Shown: one piece after another, positions 50,757 through 59,497 of the stretch
How the letters are laid out: every line of letters starts with the position of its first letter
How positions within the stretch are numbered: position 1 is the stretch's first letter
From: Acidobacteriaceae bacterium
GTDB lineage: Bacteria > Acidobacteriota > Terriglobia > Terriglobales > Acidobacteriaceae
DNA: 64,000 bases
Direction: 5' to 3'
Assembly (NCBI GenBank): GCA_025462735.1
Contig: JAOAPC010000014.1
Span: forward strand, 96,655 to 160,654
Notes under the pieces: model-generated
Seen by the model: the letters and a program-made list of their open reading frames with translations, nothing else
What the model was told of the DNA's origin: nothing
Databases searched by the model: none
Program-made: the position numbers and the translations under genes

Positions 50757-51956
50757 ATGCTTAAACCAGGCGACATAGCAATTGTCAGCGGCGCGCGCAC
50801 GCCCTTTGGGCGCTATTGCGGCAAGCTCAAAGATTTTACGGCGCAGGAATTGGGCGCAATCGCGGCCAAAGGTGCCATCGAACGAGCAGGGCTAGGTCCT
50901 GACAAGTTCGACCACGTTGTCTTCGGAAACGCGCAGCAGACCTCGGGAGACGCCTTATACGGTGCTCGTCACGTTGGTCTGCGGGCAGGCTTGCCGATTG
51001 AAGCTCCAGCGCTTACCGTGAACCGACTCTGCGGCAGCGGGATGCAGGCAATTGTGAATGCCGCGCAGATGATCCAGCTTGGAGAGGCTTCGCGCGTTCT
51101 CGCCGGTGGCATGGAAGCCATGTCGCAAGCGCCGTTTTCTATTCGCGGTCGCGACGGTTTTTCTCTGGCGCCCGGCGGCAAGCTGGAAGATTCGCTCATG
51201 GTGGCTTTGCTCGACAGTTATTGCGGTTCGTACATGGCGAACACGGCGGAGCTCTATGGTTCGCAACACGGAGTCACGCGTGAGATGCAGGATGAATTCG
51301 CCCTACGTTCGCAGAAGTGCGCCGACGATGCCTACAAAGCTGGACGTATTCAGGAAGAGCTGGTTCCGGTGCCGCTGAAAAATTCCAAAGGTGAACTCAC
51401 GGGAGAATCTCTCACCGAAGACGATCACCGGCGTCCGCAAACGACCATGGAAGCGTTAGCCAAACTGAAGCCGGCATTTGGCAAGAATGGGACCGTAACC
51501 GCTGGCAACGCGAGCGGCATTGTGGATGGCGGCGCGGCGGTTGTATTGATGTCTCTGGACGAAGTGAGGAAGCGGGAGATGGAGCCGCTGGGCCGCATCG
51601 TGAGTTGGGGAGTCGCGGGAGTCGATCCCAAGATCATGGGCAGCGGCCCGGTTCCGGCAACAAAGGTTGCGCTGCAAAAAGCCGGCATGACCCTCGATCA
51701 CATCGACCTCATCGAAGTAAATGAAGCATTCGCGGCACAGTATTTGGCTGTCGAAAAGCAACTTGGCCTGGATCGAGAGAAAGTGAACGTAAATGGCGGC
51801 GCGATCGCACTCGGACATCCGCTGGGCGCAACCGGAACCCGATTAGTGATTACATTGCTGTACGAATTGCGCCGGCGAAAGAAGAAGTACGGGCTTGCGA
51901 CCGCATGCATCGGCGGCGGCCAAGGCATTGCGATGATCGTAGAGAACTTGAATTAA
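50757..51956 (+). CDS. Thiolase (acetyl-CoA C-acyltransferase/acetyltransferase)
   Basis: The nucleophile Cys is in VNRLCGSGMQAIVNAAQMI; the catalytic His lies in NVNGGAIALGHPLGATGTRL, the second Cys in TACIGGGQGIAMIVE, and NEAFAAQYLAV is the third motif. About 399 residues, normal. It condenses two acetyl-CoA or cleaves 3-ketoacyl-CoA. The start at 50757 (MLKPGDIAIVSGARTPFG) is used; a TTG four codons earlier lacks support. Same-strand genes for 3-hydroxyacyl-CoA dehydrogenase and enoyl-CoA hydratase follow, separated by repeats, so the set could run fatty-acid beta-oxidation or four-carbon acyl-CoA interconversion. Confidence 0.95.
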   Translation: MLKPGDIAIVSGARTPFGRYCGKLKDFTAQELGAIAAKGAIERAGLGPDKFDHVVFGNAQQTSGDALYGARHVGLRAGLPIEAPALTVNRLCGSGMQAIVNAAQMIQLGEASRVLAGGMEAMSQAPFSIRGRDGFSLAPGGKLEDSLMVALLDSYCGSYMANTAELYGSQHGVTREMQDEFALRSQKCADDAYKAGRIQEELVPVPLKNSKGELTGESLTEDDHRRPQTTMEALAKLKPAFGKNGTVTAGNASGIVDGGAAVVLMSLDEVRKREMEPLGRIVSWGVAGVDPKIMGSGPVPATKVALQKAGMTLDHIDLIEVNEAFAAQYLAVEKQLGLDREKVNVNGGAIALGHPLGATGTRLVITLLYELRRRKKKYGLATACIGGGQGIAMIVENLN

Positions 51957-51963
51957 GCTCACA

Positions 51964-52239
51964 ATGAAGCGTAGAGGGAAAAGCCTGCGCCGGTTCTTCG
52001 TCGCTACTGTCTTCGGACTAGTTCTCAGTTTCGGCTTGACCGTTGGGACTTGCTATTTAGGCGGCGATCATGCGTGCCAAAACTTGATCTGGCCGGCTGT
52101 AATGGTTCTAGGCACGGGGTTTGAGGGCCAGCTACTCGCTGCCGCTGCGACGTTCCTGGCGATAGCGACAGTTCTGACCATTGCGTCTTGGTTTGCTTTA
52201 GAGAAATGGGGTCCGCTGAGAGCGGACTCAGCGTCATGA
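51964..52239 (+). CDS. Small membrane protein of unknown function
   Basis: This 91-residue protein has two hydrophobic helices (FFVATVFGLVLSFGLTVGT and LLAAAATFLAIATVLTIASW) after a basic start (MKRRGKSLRR). It starts 7 bp past the thiolase stop. No family is recognised. It may be co-transcribed with the thiolase gene. Confidence 0.5.
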   Translation: MKRRGKSLRRFFVATVFGLVLSFGLTVGTCYLGGDHACQNLIWPAVMVLGTGFEGQLLAAAATFLAIATVLTIASWFALEKWGPLRADSAS

Positions 52240-52287
52240 CTTGGGGAAGGGCATGGCTTCAGCCGTGCCGCCGAGAACTCTTTCCGA

Positions 52288-52455
52288 TTGTCATCCCGAG
52301 CGCGGCATCATCCTTCGTTGCGAAGGATGATGTAAGTCGAGGGATCTGCAGTTGTGTTCTTAGCCATGAAGATTGTTTTCGATCCCGTTTACTGCACACG
52401 TCGTGCAAACTGTCGTGCTCCCGTCCACCTGCGATGGACGAGTTCGGGATGACAA
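52288..52455. repeat. Palindromic element with TTGTCATCCCGA...TCGGGATGACAA ends
   Basis: Perfect terminal inverted repeats of about 12 bp bound a 168-bp segment with internal hairpins (CATCATCCTTCGTTGCGAAGGATGATG type). It belongs to the same TGTCAT...ATGACA set as 45299-45385, 53470-53690 and 54038-54257. The rest of 52240-52567 holds GGGCATGGCTTCAGCCGTGC and ATCCGT words and no gene. Confidence 0.8.
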
Positions 52456-52567
52456 GATTTTGTTTTACTCTGTGTTCTCTGTGCGCGGAGCCTGCCCTGA
52501 GCGAAGTCGAAGGGTGGTTAAATGATCCGTATAAATCCGCGTTGATCCGCGGCTAAGGAAGTTTGAA

Positions 52568-53461
52568 ATGGAAATAAGCAAAGTTGGCGTTCTCGGTTGT
52601 GGTCTCATGGGCTCCGGCATTGCGCAGGTCGCGGCCACTGCCGGATTCGAAGTTACCGTGCTCGAAGTCGAGCAGAAACTTCTCGACAAAGGTTTTGCCG
52701 GGATCGAGAAGTCGCTGACCAAGTTTGCCGAGCGCCCGCCGGAGAAGGGCGGAATCACAGCGCAACAGAAAAAAGAAATTCTCTCGCGGCTGAAGGGCAC
52801 AACCAAGCCCGCCGACCTCACCGATTGCGACATCGTTATTGAGGCCATCATCGAGAATCTCGCGCAGAAGAGAGAAATGTTCGCCGGGCTGGATGGCGTG
52901 GTCAAGAAAGACGCCATCTTCGCCTCGAACACTTCATCTATTTCGATCACTGAGCTGATGACCGCCACCAAGCGTCCGGAGCGTTTGATCGGGCTTCACT
53001 TTTTTAATCCGGTGCCGCTGATGAAGCTGGTCGAAGTGGTACGTACCATCGCCACCGCCGAAGACGTTTATCAGTCCGCGTACGAGTTTGCGAAAAAGCT
53101 TGGCAAAGTTCCAGTGCGCGCGAAGGACACGACTGGCTTCATCGTGAACCGCCTGCTGGTGCCTTACATGCTCGATGCCATTCGCGCCTACGAAGAGGGC
53201 GTCGGCTCCATTGAGGACATCGACAACGCCATGAAGCTTGGCTGCGGCTATCCCATGGGCCCGTTCACGCTACTCGATTTCGTTGGCCTCGACACCACTT
53301 ACTACATTACGCACGTGATGTACGACGAGTTCAAAGAGAAGCGTTTCGCCTCTCCCCCGCTGCTGAAGCGCCTGGTGATGGCGGGATGGTATGGGAGGAA
53401 GTCAGGGAAAGGCTTTTACGATTATTCCGATCCGAACAATCCGAAAGTGAATAAGCTGTAA
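52568..53461 (+). CDS. 3-hydroxyacyl-CoA (3-hydroxybutyryl-CoA) dehydrogenase
   Basis: The NAD-binding motif is VGVLGCGLMGSGIAQVAATA. The catalytic His lies in RLIGLHFFNPVPLMKLVEVV, and ARDTTGFIVNRLLVPYMLDA-like residues (KDTTGFIVNRLLVPYMLDAI) are the C-terminal-domain signature. Length 297 is typical for the short PaaH/Hbd form. It converts 3-hydroxyacyl-CoA to 3-ketoacyl-CoA. AAGGA precedes the ATG. A 220-bp repeat element begins 9 bp after the stop. Confidence 0.95.
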   Translation: MEISKVGVLGCGLMGSGIAQVAATAGFEVTVLEVEQKLLDKGFAGIEKSLTKFAERPPEKGGITAQQKKEILSRLKGTTKPADLTDCDIVIEAIIENLAQKREMFAGLDGVVKKDAIFASNTSSISITELMTATKRPERLIGLHFFNPVPLMKLVEVVRTIATAEDVYQSAYEFAKKLGKVPVRAKDTTGFIVNRLLVPYMLDAIRAYEEGVGSIEDIDNAMKLGCGYPMGPFTLLDFVGLDTTYYITHVMYDEFKEKRFASPPLLKRLVMAGWYGRKSGKGFYDYSDPNNPKVNKL

Positions 53462-53469
53462 AGCGTGCT

Positions 53470-53690
53470 CTGTCATCCTGAGCGGAGTAAGAACTTCGCG
53501 ATGCGAAGTTCCTGCGGAGTCGAAGGACCCCTTATCTGTTTGGGATTAGAACAGACATGGAAAGGCATTTCGATCACAGCAGCGTGGGAGAATTCCCTGA
53601 GGCGCCGCTGCTGATTTTAGGTTGCATGGGGTCCTTCGACTGCGTTGAATCATTCGCGAGCGAATGCTTCAACTTCGCTCAGGATGACAG
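53470..53690. mobile_element. 220-bp palindromic element, copy 1 (left of the GIY-YIG gene)
   Basis: The ends are CTGTCATCCTGAGCGGAG and CGCTCAGGATGACAG. Internal hairpins (GAACTTCGCGATGCGAAGTT, TCATTCGCGAGCGAATG) and GAGTCGAAGGACC...GGTCCTTCGACT make the whole an imperfect palindrome. A second copy in the same orientation is at 54038-54257. No coding sequence lies inside. Confidence 0.85.
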
Positions 53691-53706
53691 GGATTGATTC
53701 GGAAGC

Positions 53707-54036
53707 ATGAGAGAGCATGAATATTTCGTCTATATCGTCTGCAGCAGTTCCGGCACGCTGTACATCGGGATGACGAACAGCATCTATCGCCGAGTGCTCC
53801 AGCACAAGGGACGTGAAATTGAAGGATTCTCTGCCAAATACAATTGCACTCGCCTGGTTTACTACGAAAGTTTTGATGATGTCACAAAAGCGATCGACCG
53901 AGAGAAGCAGCTGAAACGATGGATAAGAAGAAAGAAGATCGCTCTGATCGAATCGAAGAACCCACGCTGGTCTGACTTGGCAGAAAAATGGGGAGCGCAG
54001 ATGGCATTTGCAGGCGAATCAATCGCTACCAAATAG
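53707..54036 (+). CDS. GIY-YIG endonuclease-domain protein
   Basis: This 109-residue protein is essentially one GIY-YIG domain: FVYIVCSSSGTLYIGMTNSI (GIY as VYI and YIG), YRRVLQHKGREIEGFSAKYN with the catalytic Arg, VYYESFDDVTKAIDREKQLK with the metal-binding Glu, and a basic C-terminus (WIRRKKIALIESKNP). Such small nucleases (YhbQ-like/UPF0213-type) cut or bind branched or mobile DNA. The gene fills exactly the interval between two direct copies of a 220-bp palindromic element; its stop is 1 bp from the right copy. It may act on these repeats; this is inference. Confidence 0.93.
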   Translation: MREHEYFVYIVCSSSGTLYIGMTNSIYRRVLQHKGREIEGFSAKYNCTRLVYYESFDDVTKAIDREKQLKRWIRRKKIALIESKNPRWSDLAEKWGAQMAFAGESIATK

Positions 54037-54037
54037 G

Positions 54038-54257
54038 CTGTCATCCTGAGCGGAGTAAAACTTCGTGAAGCGAAGTTCTTACGGAGTCGAAGGACCCCTT
54101 GTATGCCTGGGAGCAGTAGGGACCTGTAAAGGCATTTCGACCAAGGCAGCCTGGAAGAATTCCCTGAGTCGCCACTCCTGATTTAAAGTTGCATGAGGTC
54201 CTTCGACTGCGTTGGATCATTCGCGAGCGAATGATTCAGCTCCGCTCAGGATGACAG
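54038..54257. mobile_element. 220-bp palindromic element, copy 2 (right of the GIY-YIG gene)
   Basis: Same ends (CTGTCATCCTGAGCGGAG, CGCTCAGGATGACAG) and the same internal order as copy 1, with a more diverged centre. It begins right after the GIY-YIG stop codon and ends one base before the stop of the small membrane-protein gene on the other strand. Confidence 0.85.
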
Positions 54258-54258
54258 A

Positions 54259-54522
54259 TTAATGGCTTCTGTTCCCACAGAACACGGCGAAGCGGATGAA
54301 AAGGATCAGGAGGAAATAGTAGGTCAGTGCATTGGCGGCGATCGCCAGTGGAACTACAAGAAACGAGGGTCCTCCGACAAAACCGCTGAGCAATCCCACC
54401 GCTAATCCTGGCAATGCGACGTAGAGTCTCGGGCTCGGCGGGTTTCCTTGATGCACTGTTCCAATTGCAGTCGTTATTAAAGCAGCCACACAAACTGCGA
54501 TGCGGAGGGTTCGTTTATTCAT
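54259..54522 (-). CDS. Small membrane protein of unknown function
   Basis: From the ATG at 54522 an 87-residue protein is read: a first helix MNKRTLRIAVCVAALITTAI, a Pro-rich loop (GNPPSPRLYVALPG) and two further hydrophobic helices (LAVGLLSGFVGGPSFLVVPL, ALTYYFLLILFIRFAVF). No family is recognised. An upstream in-frame start at 54651 is less likely because it overlaps the hydratase gene start. The 3' end touches the right element copy. Confidence 0.45.
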   Translation of the reverse strand: MNKRTLRIAVCVAALITTAIGTVHQGNPPSPRLYVALPGLAVGLLSGFVGGPSFLVVPLAIAANALTYYFLLILFIRFAVFCGNRSH

Positions 54523-54610
54523 TGGCTGCAGAGATCCTAACATCGCCACCGACCTTGGTTGGCGGAAGCTGTATTCCTGAATATACTTTGTCACGTTCAC
54601 CACTGAACTT

Positions 54611-55393
54611 ATGACCTTCTCCAACATCCTCCTCGAAAAGAAAAATTCCATCGCTTACGTCACCGTGAACCGGCCGAAGGTGCTCAATGCGCTGAACATG
54701 GCCACCATGGAAGAGCTGCGCTCGGCATTTCACGAAATCAAGAACGACGCTGGCGTGCGCGTGGTCATTCTCACAGGGTCGGGCGAGAAGGCATTCATCG
54801 CCGGCGCGGACATCGGCGAACTAGCGCAGCACGACGCGGTCTCGGGCAAAGAGTACACGCACCGCGGGCAGAGCGTGCTCAACCTGATCGAGAACCTGGG
54901 CAAGCCGGTGATCGCCTGCATCAATGGGTTCGCCCTCGGCGGCGGATGCGAAATCGCTATGGCCTGCACCATGCGCCTGGCCAGCGACACCGCCAAGCTC
55001 GGACAGCCCGAGGTCAAGCTCGGAATCATTCCAGGCTACGGCGGTACGCAGCGCCTGCCGCGGCTGGTGGGCAAAGGAATTGCAATGCAGCTATTGCTCG
55101 CGGGCGAAATGATCACCGCGCAGGAGGCGCATCGAATTGGGCTCGTGAACGAAGTGACCACACCAACGGATCTGATCCCCCGCGCCGAAGCCATTGCGCA
55201 GAAGATCATCGCGAACGCTCCGCTGGCCGTGCAGTACACGATGGAAGCCGTGAACAAAGGCATGGAGATGACTTTGTCTGAAGGGCTCTATCTTGAAGCA
55301 GTCCTGTTCGGCGCGGCCTGCGCGACCGAAGATAAAAAAGAAGGCACGACAGCATTTCTGGAGAAGCGACAGCCGCAATTCAAGGGCAAGTGA
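54611..55393 (+). CDS. Enoyl-CoA hydratase/isomerase (crotonase family)
   Basis: The oxyanion-hole residues are in KAFIAGADIGELAQ and FALGGGCEIAMACTMR; the catalytic Glu pair is in GQPEVKLGIIPGYGGTQRLP. Length 260 is standard. Both acidic residues are present, so true hydratase activity is likely, probably on short-chain substrates. With the thiolase and 3-hydroxyacyl-CoA dehydrogenase it completes three of the steps of beta-oxidation. It is followed by 440 bp of repeats. Confidence 0.95.
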   Translation: MTFSNILLEKKNSIAYVTVNRPKVLNALNMATMEELRSAFHEIKNDAGVRVVILTGSGEKAFIAGADIGELAQHDAVSGKEYTHRGQSVLNLIENLGKPVIACINGFALGGGCEIAMACTMRLASDTAKLGQPEVKLGIIPGYGGTQRLPRLVGKGIAMQLLLAGEMITAQEAHRIGLVNEVTTPTDLIPRAEAIAQKIIANAPLAVQYTMEAVNKGMEMTLSEGLYLEAVLFGAACATEDKKEGTTAFLEKRQPQFKGK

Positions 55394-55505
55394 CGGCGCT
55401 TGCGAGGCCCATTCGGCAGCCTCGTTGCACTCAGCTTCTCAGGGCAAGCTAAATACCGAGCCTCGCACCCCATGCCCAGCGTAGCCGGAGGATCTCCTGG
55501 CCGCG

Positions 55506-55810
55506 GGTCCACGTCTAGCCCCACTGGGGCGGCTGATAAAAGCCCAGCGCTTCCAGCGCTGGGTACGAAAGCGAACGATGCAGTCCCGTAGGGATGGCTG
55601 CCAGTTCAGTCGTCCCTCCGGGACTTAGAATATCTTTGATCACAACCCGGCGTTGAAACGTCAGGCTATTGTAGAGCGTCCCTCTGGGACGCGTTTCATA
55701 ATTCCATTTATCATTGTCCACTTGGAACACCGTGGAAGAGCGGCCCTTTAGGGCCGCGTAGCCTTTCCGTGACGAGATAACGCGGCGCTGAAAGCGCCGC
55801 TCTTCCACGA
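55506..55810. repeat. Chain of hairpin repeats upstream of ribH
   Basis: In order: AGCCCCACTGGGGCGGCT, AGCCCAGCGCTTCCAGCGCT, AGTCCCGTAGGGATGGCTG, TCGTCCCTCCGGGACT, GCGTCCCTCTGGGACGCG, GCGGCCCTTTAGGGCCGC and AGCGGCGCTTTCAGCGCC-type palindromes. The first three follow the same order as at 43122 and 63557. No gene is seen in 55394-55833. Confidence 0.85.
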
Positions 55811-55833
55811 TTGTCCTCAGGCGCAGATTTCGG

Positions 55834-56451
55834 ATGAAAAACATTCCACCCCGCAACACAGCGAAGGGCGCCGAGGACAAAATTCGCAAGAAGACTCTTG
55901 CCGGAAAACTGGACGCCGGCGGCCTGCATTTCGGAATCATTGTCTCGCGCTTCAACGAGTTCATCACTGACCGCTTACTCCGAAGCGCCTACGACGGACT
56001 CCTCCGTTCGGGCGCTCGAGAGAAAGATATCGACATCGTCCGCGTGCCCGGCTCTTTCGAAATTCCCTCCGCCGCACGCACTCTCGCCGAAACCAAAAAG
56101 CATGACGCTATCATCTGTCTGGGATGTCTCATTCGCGGCGACACCGCGCATTACGACGTAATTGTGAACGAGGTCACCCGCGGCATCGGCCAGTCTGCGC
56201 AGGAGACTGGAGTGCCGCACGCATTCGGTGTCCTCACCTGCGAGAATCTCGAACAGGCCATCGATCGCGCCGGGTTGAAGATGGGTAACAAAGGCTTTGA
56301 AGCCGCGCTGGCAGCGATAGAGATGGCGAATCTGAAGAAAGCCATCAGCCATCAGCCGTCAGCTGTCAGCAAGACAGCTGTCAGCCGTCAGCCATCAGCT
56401 ATCAGCAAGACAAAACCCCGGACTGCACCTTCGAAGAAGCGAAAACGATAA
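55834..56451 (+). CDS. ribH: 6,7-dimethyl-8-ribityllumazine synthase with repeat-derived tail
   Basis: RibH makes lumazine in riboflavin synthesis. Motifs are [51 protein letters not shown] (active His) and [17 protein letters not shown]. Core ends at about residue 170. The last 35 residues ([20 protein letters not shown] and a basic end) come from CAGCCATCAGC-type repeat DNA, so the tail is repeat-encoded. Total is 205 residues where about 155 is usual, with an N-terminal extension of 22 too. nusB follows, as often seen. Confidence 0.95.
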   Translation: MKNIPPRNTAKGAEDKIRKKTLAGKLDAGGLHFGIIVSRFNEFITDRLLRSAYDGLLRSGAREKDIDIVRVPGSFEIPSAARTLAETKKHDAIICLGCLIRGDTAHYDVIVNEVTRGIGQSAQETGVPHAFGVLTCENLEQAIDRAGLKMGNKGFEAALAAIEMANLKKAISHQPSAVSKTAVSRQPSAISKTKPRTAPSKKRKR

Positions 56452-56513
56452 TCTACTTCCACCGGCGCCGTCACTTCTCCCTGCTAAACTGACAGCTGAT
56501 GGCTGATAGCTAA
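56339..56513. repeat. CAGCCATCAGC word repeat spanning the ribH 3' end and nusB leader
   Basis: Words GCCATCAGCCATCAGCCGTC, AGCTGTCAGCAAGACAGCTG and CAGCCATCAGCTATCAGC lie inside the ribH frame. After the stop, CTGACAGCTGATGGCTGATA forms the inverted partner and runs up to the nusB ATG. Confidence 0.85.
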
Positions 56514-56939
56514 ATGGGTACCCGCCGCAAATCCCGCGAACTCGCTCTGCAGATGCTGTTTCAGGCCGATCTCGGCCAGCAGCCAATCGAAGATGTCCGC
56601 AAGACGTTTTGGCGCGGACGCGGCGAAGTGGAGCGCGACGTACAAGGTTTCACCGAGGATATATTCCGCGTGGCGCAAGATCGCAGCGCGGACATCGACA
56701 AGCTGATTGCAGATCACGCCCAGAATTGGCGTATGGACCGCATGGCGGCCGTTGACCGCAACGTTCTTCGCTCGGCCGTTGCGGAGATGCTCGGTTACCC
56801 CACTACTCCTCGCGCAGTGATCATTAATGAAGCGATCGAAATCGCGCGCAAGTTTTCTTCTCCCGAATCCGCGCAGTTTATTAACGGCGTGCTCGACAGC
56901 ATTGGGAAAGAGTTGGAATCAGCGCGTAACGTGGGCTGA
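56514..56939 (+). CDS. nusB: Transcription antitermination factor NusB
   Basis: NusB binds boxA RNA with uS10 for rRNA antitermination. The all-helical protein begins MGTRRKSRELALQMLFQADL and has DRNVLRSAVAEMLGYPTTPR and the C-terminal VIINEAIEIARKFSSPESAQ with FINGVLDSI. Length 141 is typical. The leader up to the ATG is CAGCTGATGGCTGATAGC repeat with no Shine-Dalgarno sequence. It may be coupled to ribH. Confidence 0.96.
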   Translation: MGTRRKSRELALQMLFQADLGQQPIEDVRKTFWRGRGEVERDVQGFTEDIFRVAQDRSADIDKLIADHAQNWRMDRMAAVDRNVLRSAVAEMLGYPTTPRAVIINEAIEIARKFSSPESAQFINGVLDSIGKELESARNVG

Positions 56940-56953
56940 ACTGAGAAACCGCG

Positions 56954-59497
56954 TTACGGCCTAACCGCTACGAGATCTGGGTTGCAAGGGATTGGGACCA
57001 CGCCTGTCCCGCTTTGATTGCTGGCCGCCCCCCCGGTTGAATTCGTGACCGTGAACGTCGGATTGCCTGCCGTATCCGTGCCCAGAGCGCTGATGGTAAA
57101 CGTGCCATTGTCGGCGCCATTGCCCATGTTGGCGACGGTAATGCTTTCACCGACCTTAAGGCCCGAACCCGAAATCAGTTTGTAGCTGTAGGTGGTACTC
57201 GAACCGCTCTGCGACGCACTGGAAATAGTGACCTGAGAGAGAGGCGCCTGCGTCAGCGGACTCCCTGGCCCAAAGCACAATTCATTGGTCGGAAATGGAA
57301 ATGTTACCTGCTGCGTATCCGAACCAGAAGTAGTGTCGATGACGTGGACGGCCCCGTCATCTGCTCCAACAAATAATAATTTTCCGTCCGGGGCAAGTGA
57401 TGCGCTCAGGGGCGTAGCGCTGTTCGCAAGAGAAATAACCGAAGGGGTCTGAGTCGCGATATTGAACACAATGACAAACGGCAGCCGCGACGGTGGCGGC
57501 CCGGCTTGCGTTTCTCCCAGAATGTAGGCGGTCGATCCGTCAAGCGAGACGGTGAACTGGGTCGGAATAAAGCTGCCCTGCCCCAAATTGAACGAATTGA
57601 TTGTGTCAGTCACCGTGCCCGTGCAAAGGATTGAAGTGAGTGACGTCACCGAGATGAGATCGATGTTCGGCGGCGCAAGCGCCAGCAGAGTTGCACCGTT
57701 GGGCAAAGCACGAATCAGCAACGGAGGGTTCGCTGCGGTCAGAGTGGCGCCAGGAACCTGCGAATTGTCGCATGTGCGGTATGGGGTTATCGACGGGGAT
57801 GGCCCCGCCAGATACGCGAAGCCCCCTTCGGGATGAAAGGCGACGTCGCCTACCAGAGCATTTAGGGGGAAAGAACTCGTTTGTAGCGGATCCAGTTTGG
57901 AATAAATGTATAGAGTGCTTATCTGCAGAGCTGGAAGCGGCGGTGTCGCCACGATGTAAGCCTTCAAACTATCGGGCGAAAACGCGGCTGCGTTGGCTCC
58001 ATTAATCAAAAACGTGGTCACCGTCCGCGAACCGCTATTGCAATTGGTGCAGATAAAAACTTGATTCGGCGAATCAACTGTGTCGGAGATTACCAACGCG
58101 GCCCGGTCTGGAGAGATAGCCAGCACTTTTCCCGGAGCGTTGGTGGCTTCGGTGACCGAACTGCCACTGAAGATCATCAGGCCCTGTTGACCGAACTTCC
58201 CCGAATCAACTCCCAAATAAGCGTTGCCGCCGCCGTTGTCAAACGTCAAGGTAGCAGGCGATGCCGGCAGGATAGTCGGCGTGCCTGCGACAAACGGCGA
58301 AGTGGATGAAGCTCTGGCTATAGAAACCACCGTGGGTGTGCAGGTTGCGCTAGACGGATTCGCGGTCGTGCAGGCGGTTGTCGTCGCATAAACCGTTGGG
58401 TTCGCCGGCGTGGTGCTTGTGCTCTGGACATCGAAGCTGAACGCTGCCTGGGGATAAATCGGTAGCGATGGCTTGATCCCCGCATTGCAAGTCGGCGGCG
58501 TGCACGAAGCAATCACTGTTCCCGCTCCGGCTCCGACCGCACTGGCAGTACCAGTGCTGCCGTAAACCGTGCTGCTCGCGCCGGAAGCGCTGACCGAAAC
58601 TGGATTCAATGCGCTCCACGTCAGTGGGACATTGGTAACCGCCTGGCCAGCAATGTCGGTGACTGTGGCATTCAGCGTAGTCGAGGTCCCACTGTTCACA
58701 ACAAAAGAGGTTGTCGAAGACGGGTTACCCGCGGCAGCAATAGAAATACTCTGTACCCGGCAGGTCTCGATCGAAATCGGCTGGCCGCGGAATCCGCTTG
58801 CCGTCGCAAAAATCTGACCTACCCCAGGGGTGGTGGCGATCGCAGCCTGCCGATTCAAACACTGGCCCTGCGGACTCAGCAGGCAGCCCTGCGTGCCATT
58901 GGGGGGCGTAACTAGCCCAACTATGTTTGCTGGTCCCGGATTAATCTGCTGCCAGGAAAACGGTCCCACCGACGAAGTGATATCAGTGGTTCCGTTAAAG
59001 GCAGCCGCCTGGAAAAGCCAGCTCTCTGGCCCGTGCACCGGTCCCTTGGAAATACAGTCGGGCCTGAGCGTTTGCGCCTGACCGGGGACTTTGCTGATCG
59101 CGATACTGGTGATCGGAGCATGTACGTAAACTGTCACCGGGGAGCTGGTCACGCCCAATGTCGTGGCCGTCACCTGTGCGGTTCCCGCCGGACCCGGGGT
59201 GCATGTTTGTGGGACGCTCAATGAGTTCCATGTCCCGGCACAGGCTTGTCCGTTATTCGCCATGGTCAGGACCGTGGGGTTGCTGGATTGGAAGGAGAAG
59301 GTGTCGGCAGCGGGAGTGGCACTGAATGATATCGCCTGGCCGACCTCAAGAGAAATAGTAGGACCGGGGGTGAGCGCGACTCCCGCCGGAACGACCGGAG
59401 GCGTTGTCTTTGTCGCACTGCCGCCACCGCAAGATGGTAAGAATGCACAGCCGACGATTAGAAATGCTAGAGAAACAGCGGAAAAGAACTTTCCCAT
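56954..59497 (-). CDS. Large lipoprotein with Ig-like domains and a beta-propeller-like region
   Basis: Start ATG at 59497 gives the signal MGKFFSAVSLAFLIVGCAFL and lipobox FLPSC. Three Ig-like (BIG2-type) domains follow at about 35-130, 130-245 and 250-340 (ISLEVGQAISFSATPAADTF, GTAQVTATTLGVTSSPVTVY, TTLNATVTDIAGQAVTNVPL). From about 380-760 repeated blades (KVLAISPDRAALVISDTV, AAFSPDSLKAYIVATP, FTVSLDGSTAYILGETQ, ASLAPDGKLLFVGADDG) look like a beta-propeller. A final Ig-like piece ends near residue 840. About 847 residues. A longer frame to 59560 adds a non-signal stretch. Probably a surface-exposed structural or adhesion protein. Confidence 0.8.
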   Translation of the reverse strand: MGKFFSAVSLAFLIVGCAFLPSCGGGSATKTTPPVVPAGVALTPGPTISLEVGQAISFSATPAADTFSFQSSNPTVLTMANNGQACAGTWNSLSVPQTCTPGPAGTAQVTATTLGVTSSPVTVYVHAPITSIAISKVPGQAQTLRPDCISKGPVHGPESWLFQAAAFNGTTDITSSVGPFSWQQINPGPANIVGLVTPPNGTQGCLLSPQGQCLNRQAAIATTPGVGQIFATASGFRGQPISIETCRVQSISIAAAGNPSSTTSFVVNSGTSTTLNATVTDIAGQAVTNVPLTWSALNPVSVSASGASSTVYGSTGTASAVGAGAGTVIASCTPPTCNAGIKPSLPIYPQAAFSFDVQSTSTTPANPTVYATTTACTTANPSSATCTPTVVSIARASSTSPFVAGTPTILPASPATLTFDNGGGNAYLGVDSGKFGQQGLMIFSGSSVTEATNAPGKVLAISPDRAALVISDTVDSPNQVFICTNCNSGSRTVTTFLINGANAAAFSPDSLKAYIVATPPLPALQISTLYIYSKLDPLQTSSFPLNALVGDVAFHPEGGFAYLAGPSPSITPYRTCDNSQVPGATLTAANPPLLIRALPNGATLLALAPPNIDLISVTSLTSILCTGTVTDTINSFNLGQGSFIPTQFTVSLDGSTAYILGETQAGPPPSRLPFVIVFNIATQTPSVISLANSATPLSASLAPDGKLLFVGADDGAVHVIDTTSGSDTQQVTFPFPTNELCFGPGSPLTQAPLSQVTISSASQSGSSTTYSYKLISGSGLKVGESITVANMGNGADNGTFTISALGTDTAGNPTFTVTNSTGGAASNQSGTGVVPIPCNPDLVAVRP

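Noticed and set aside
50509..50764. Short frames between the transporter and thiolase genes
   Set aside because: Two overlapping frames on opposite strands have no ribosome site or motif; the stretch is best left as the upstream region of both genes.
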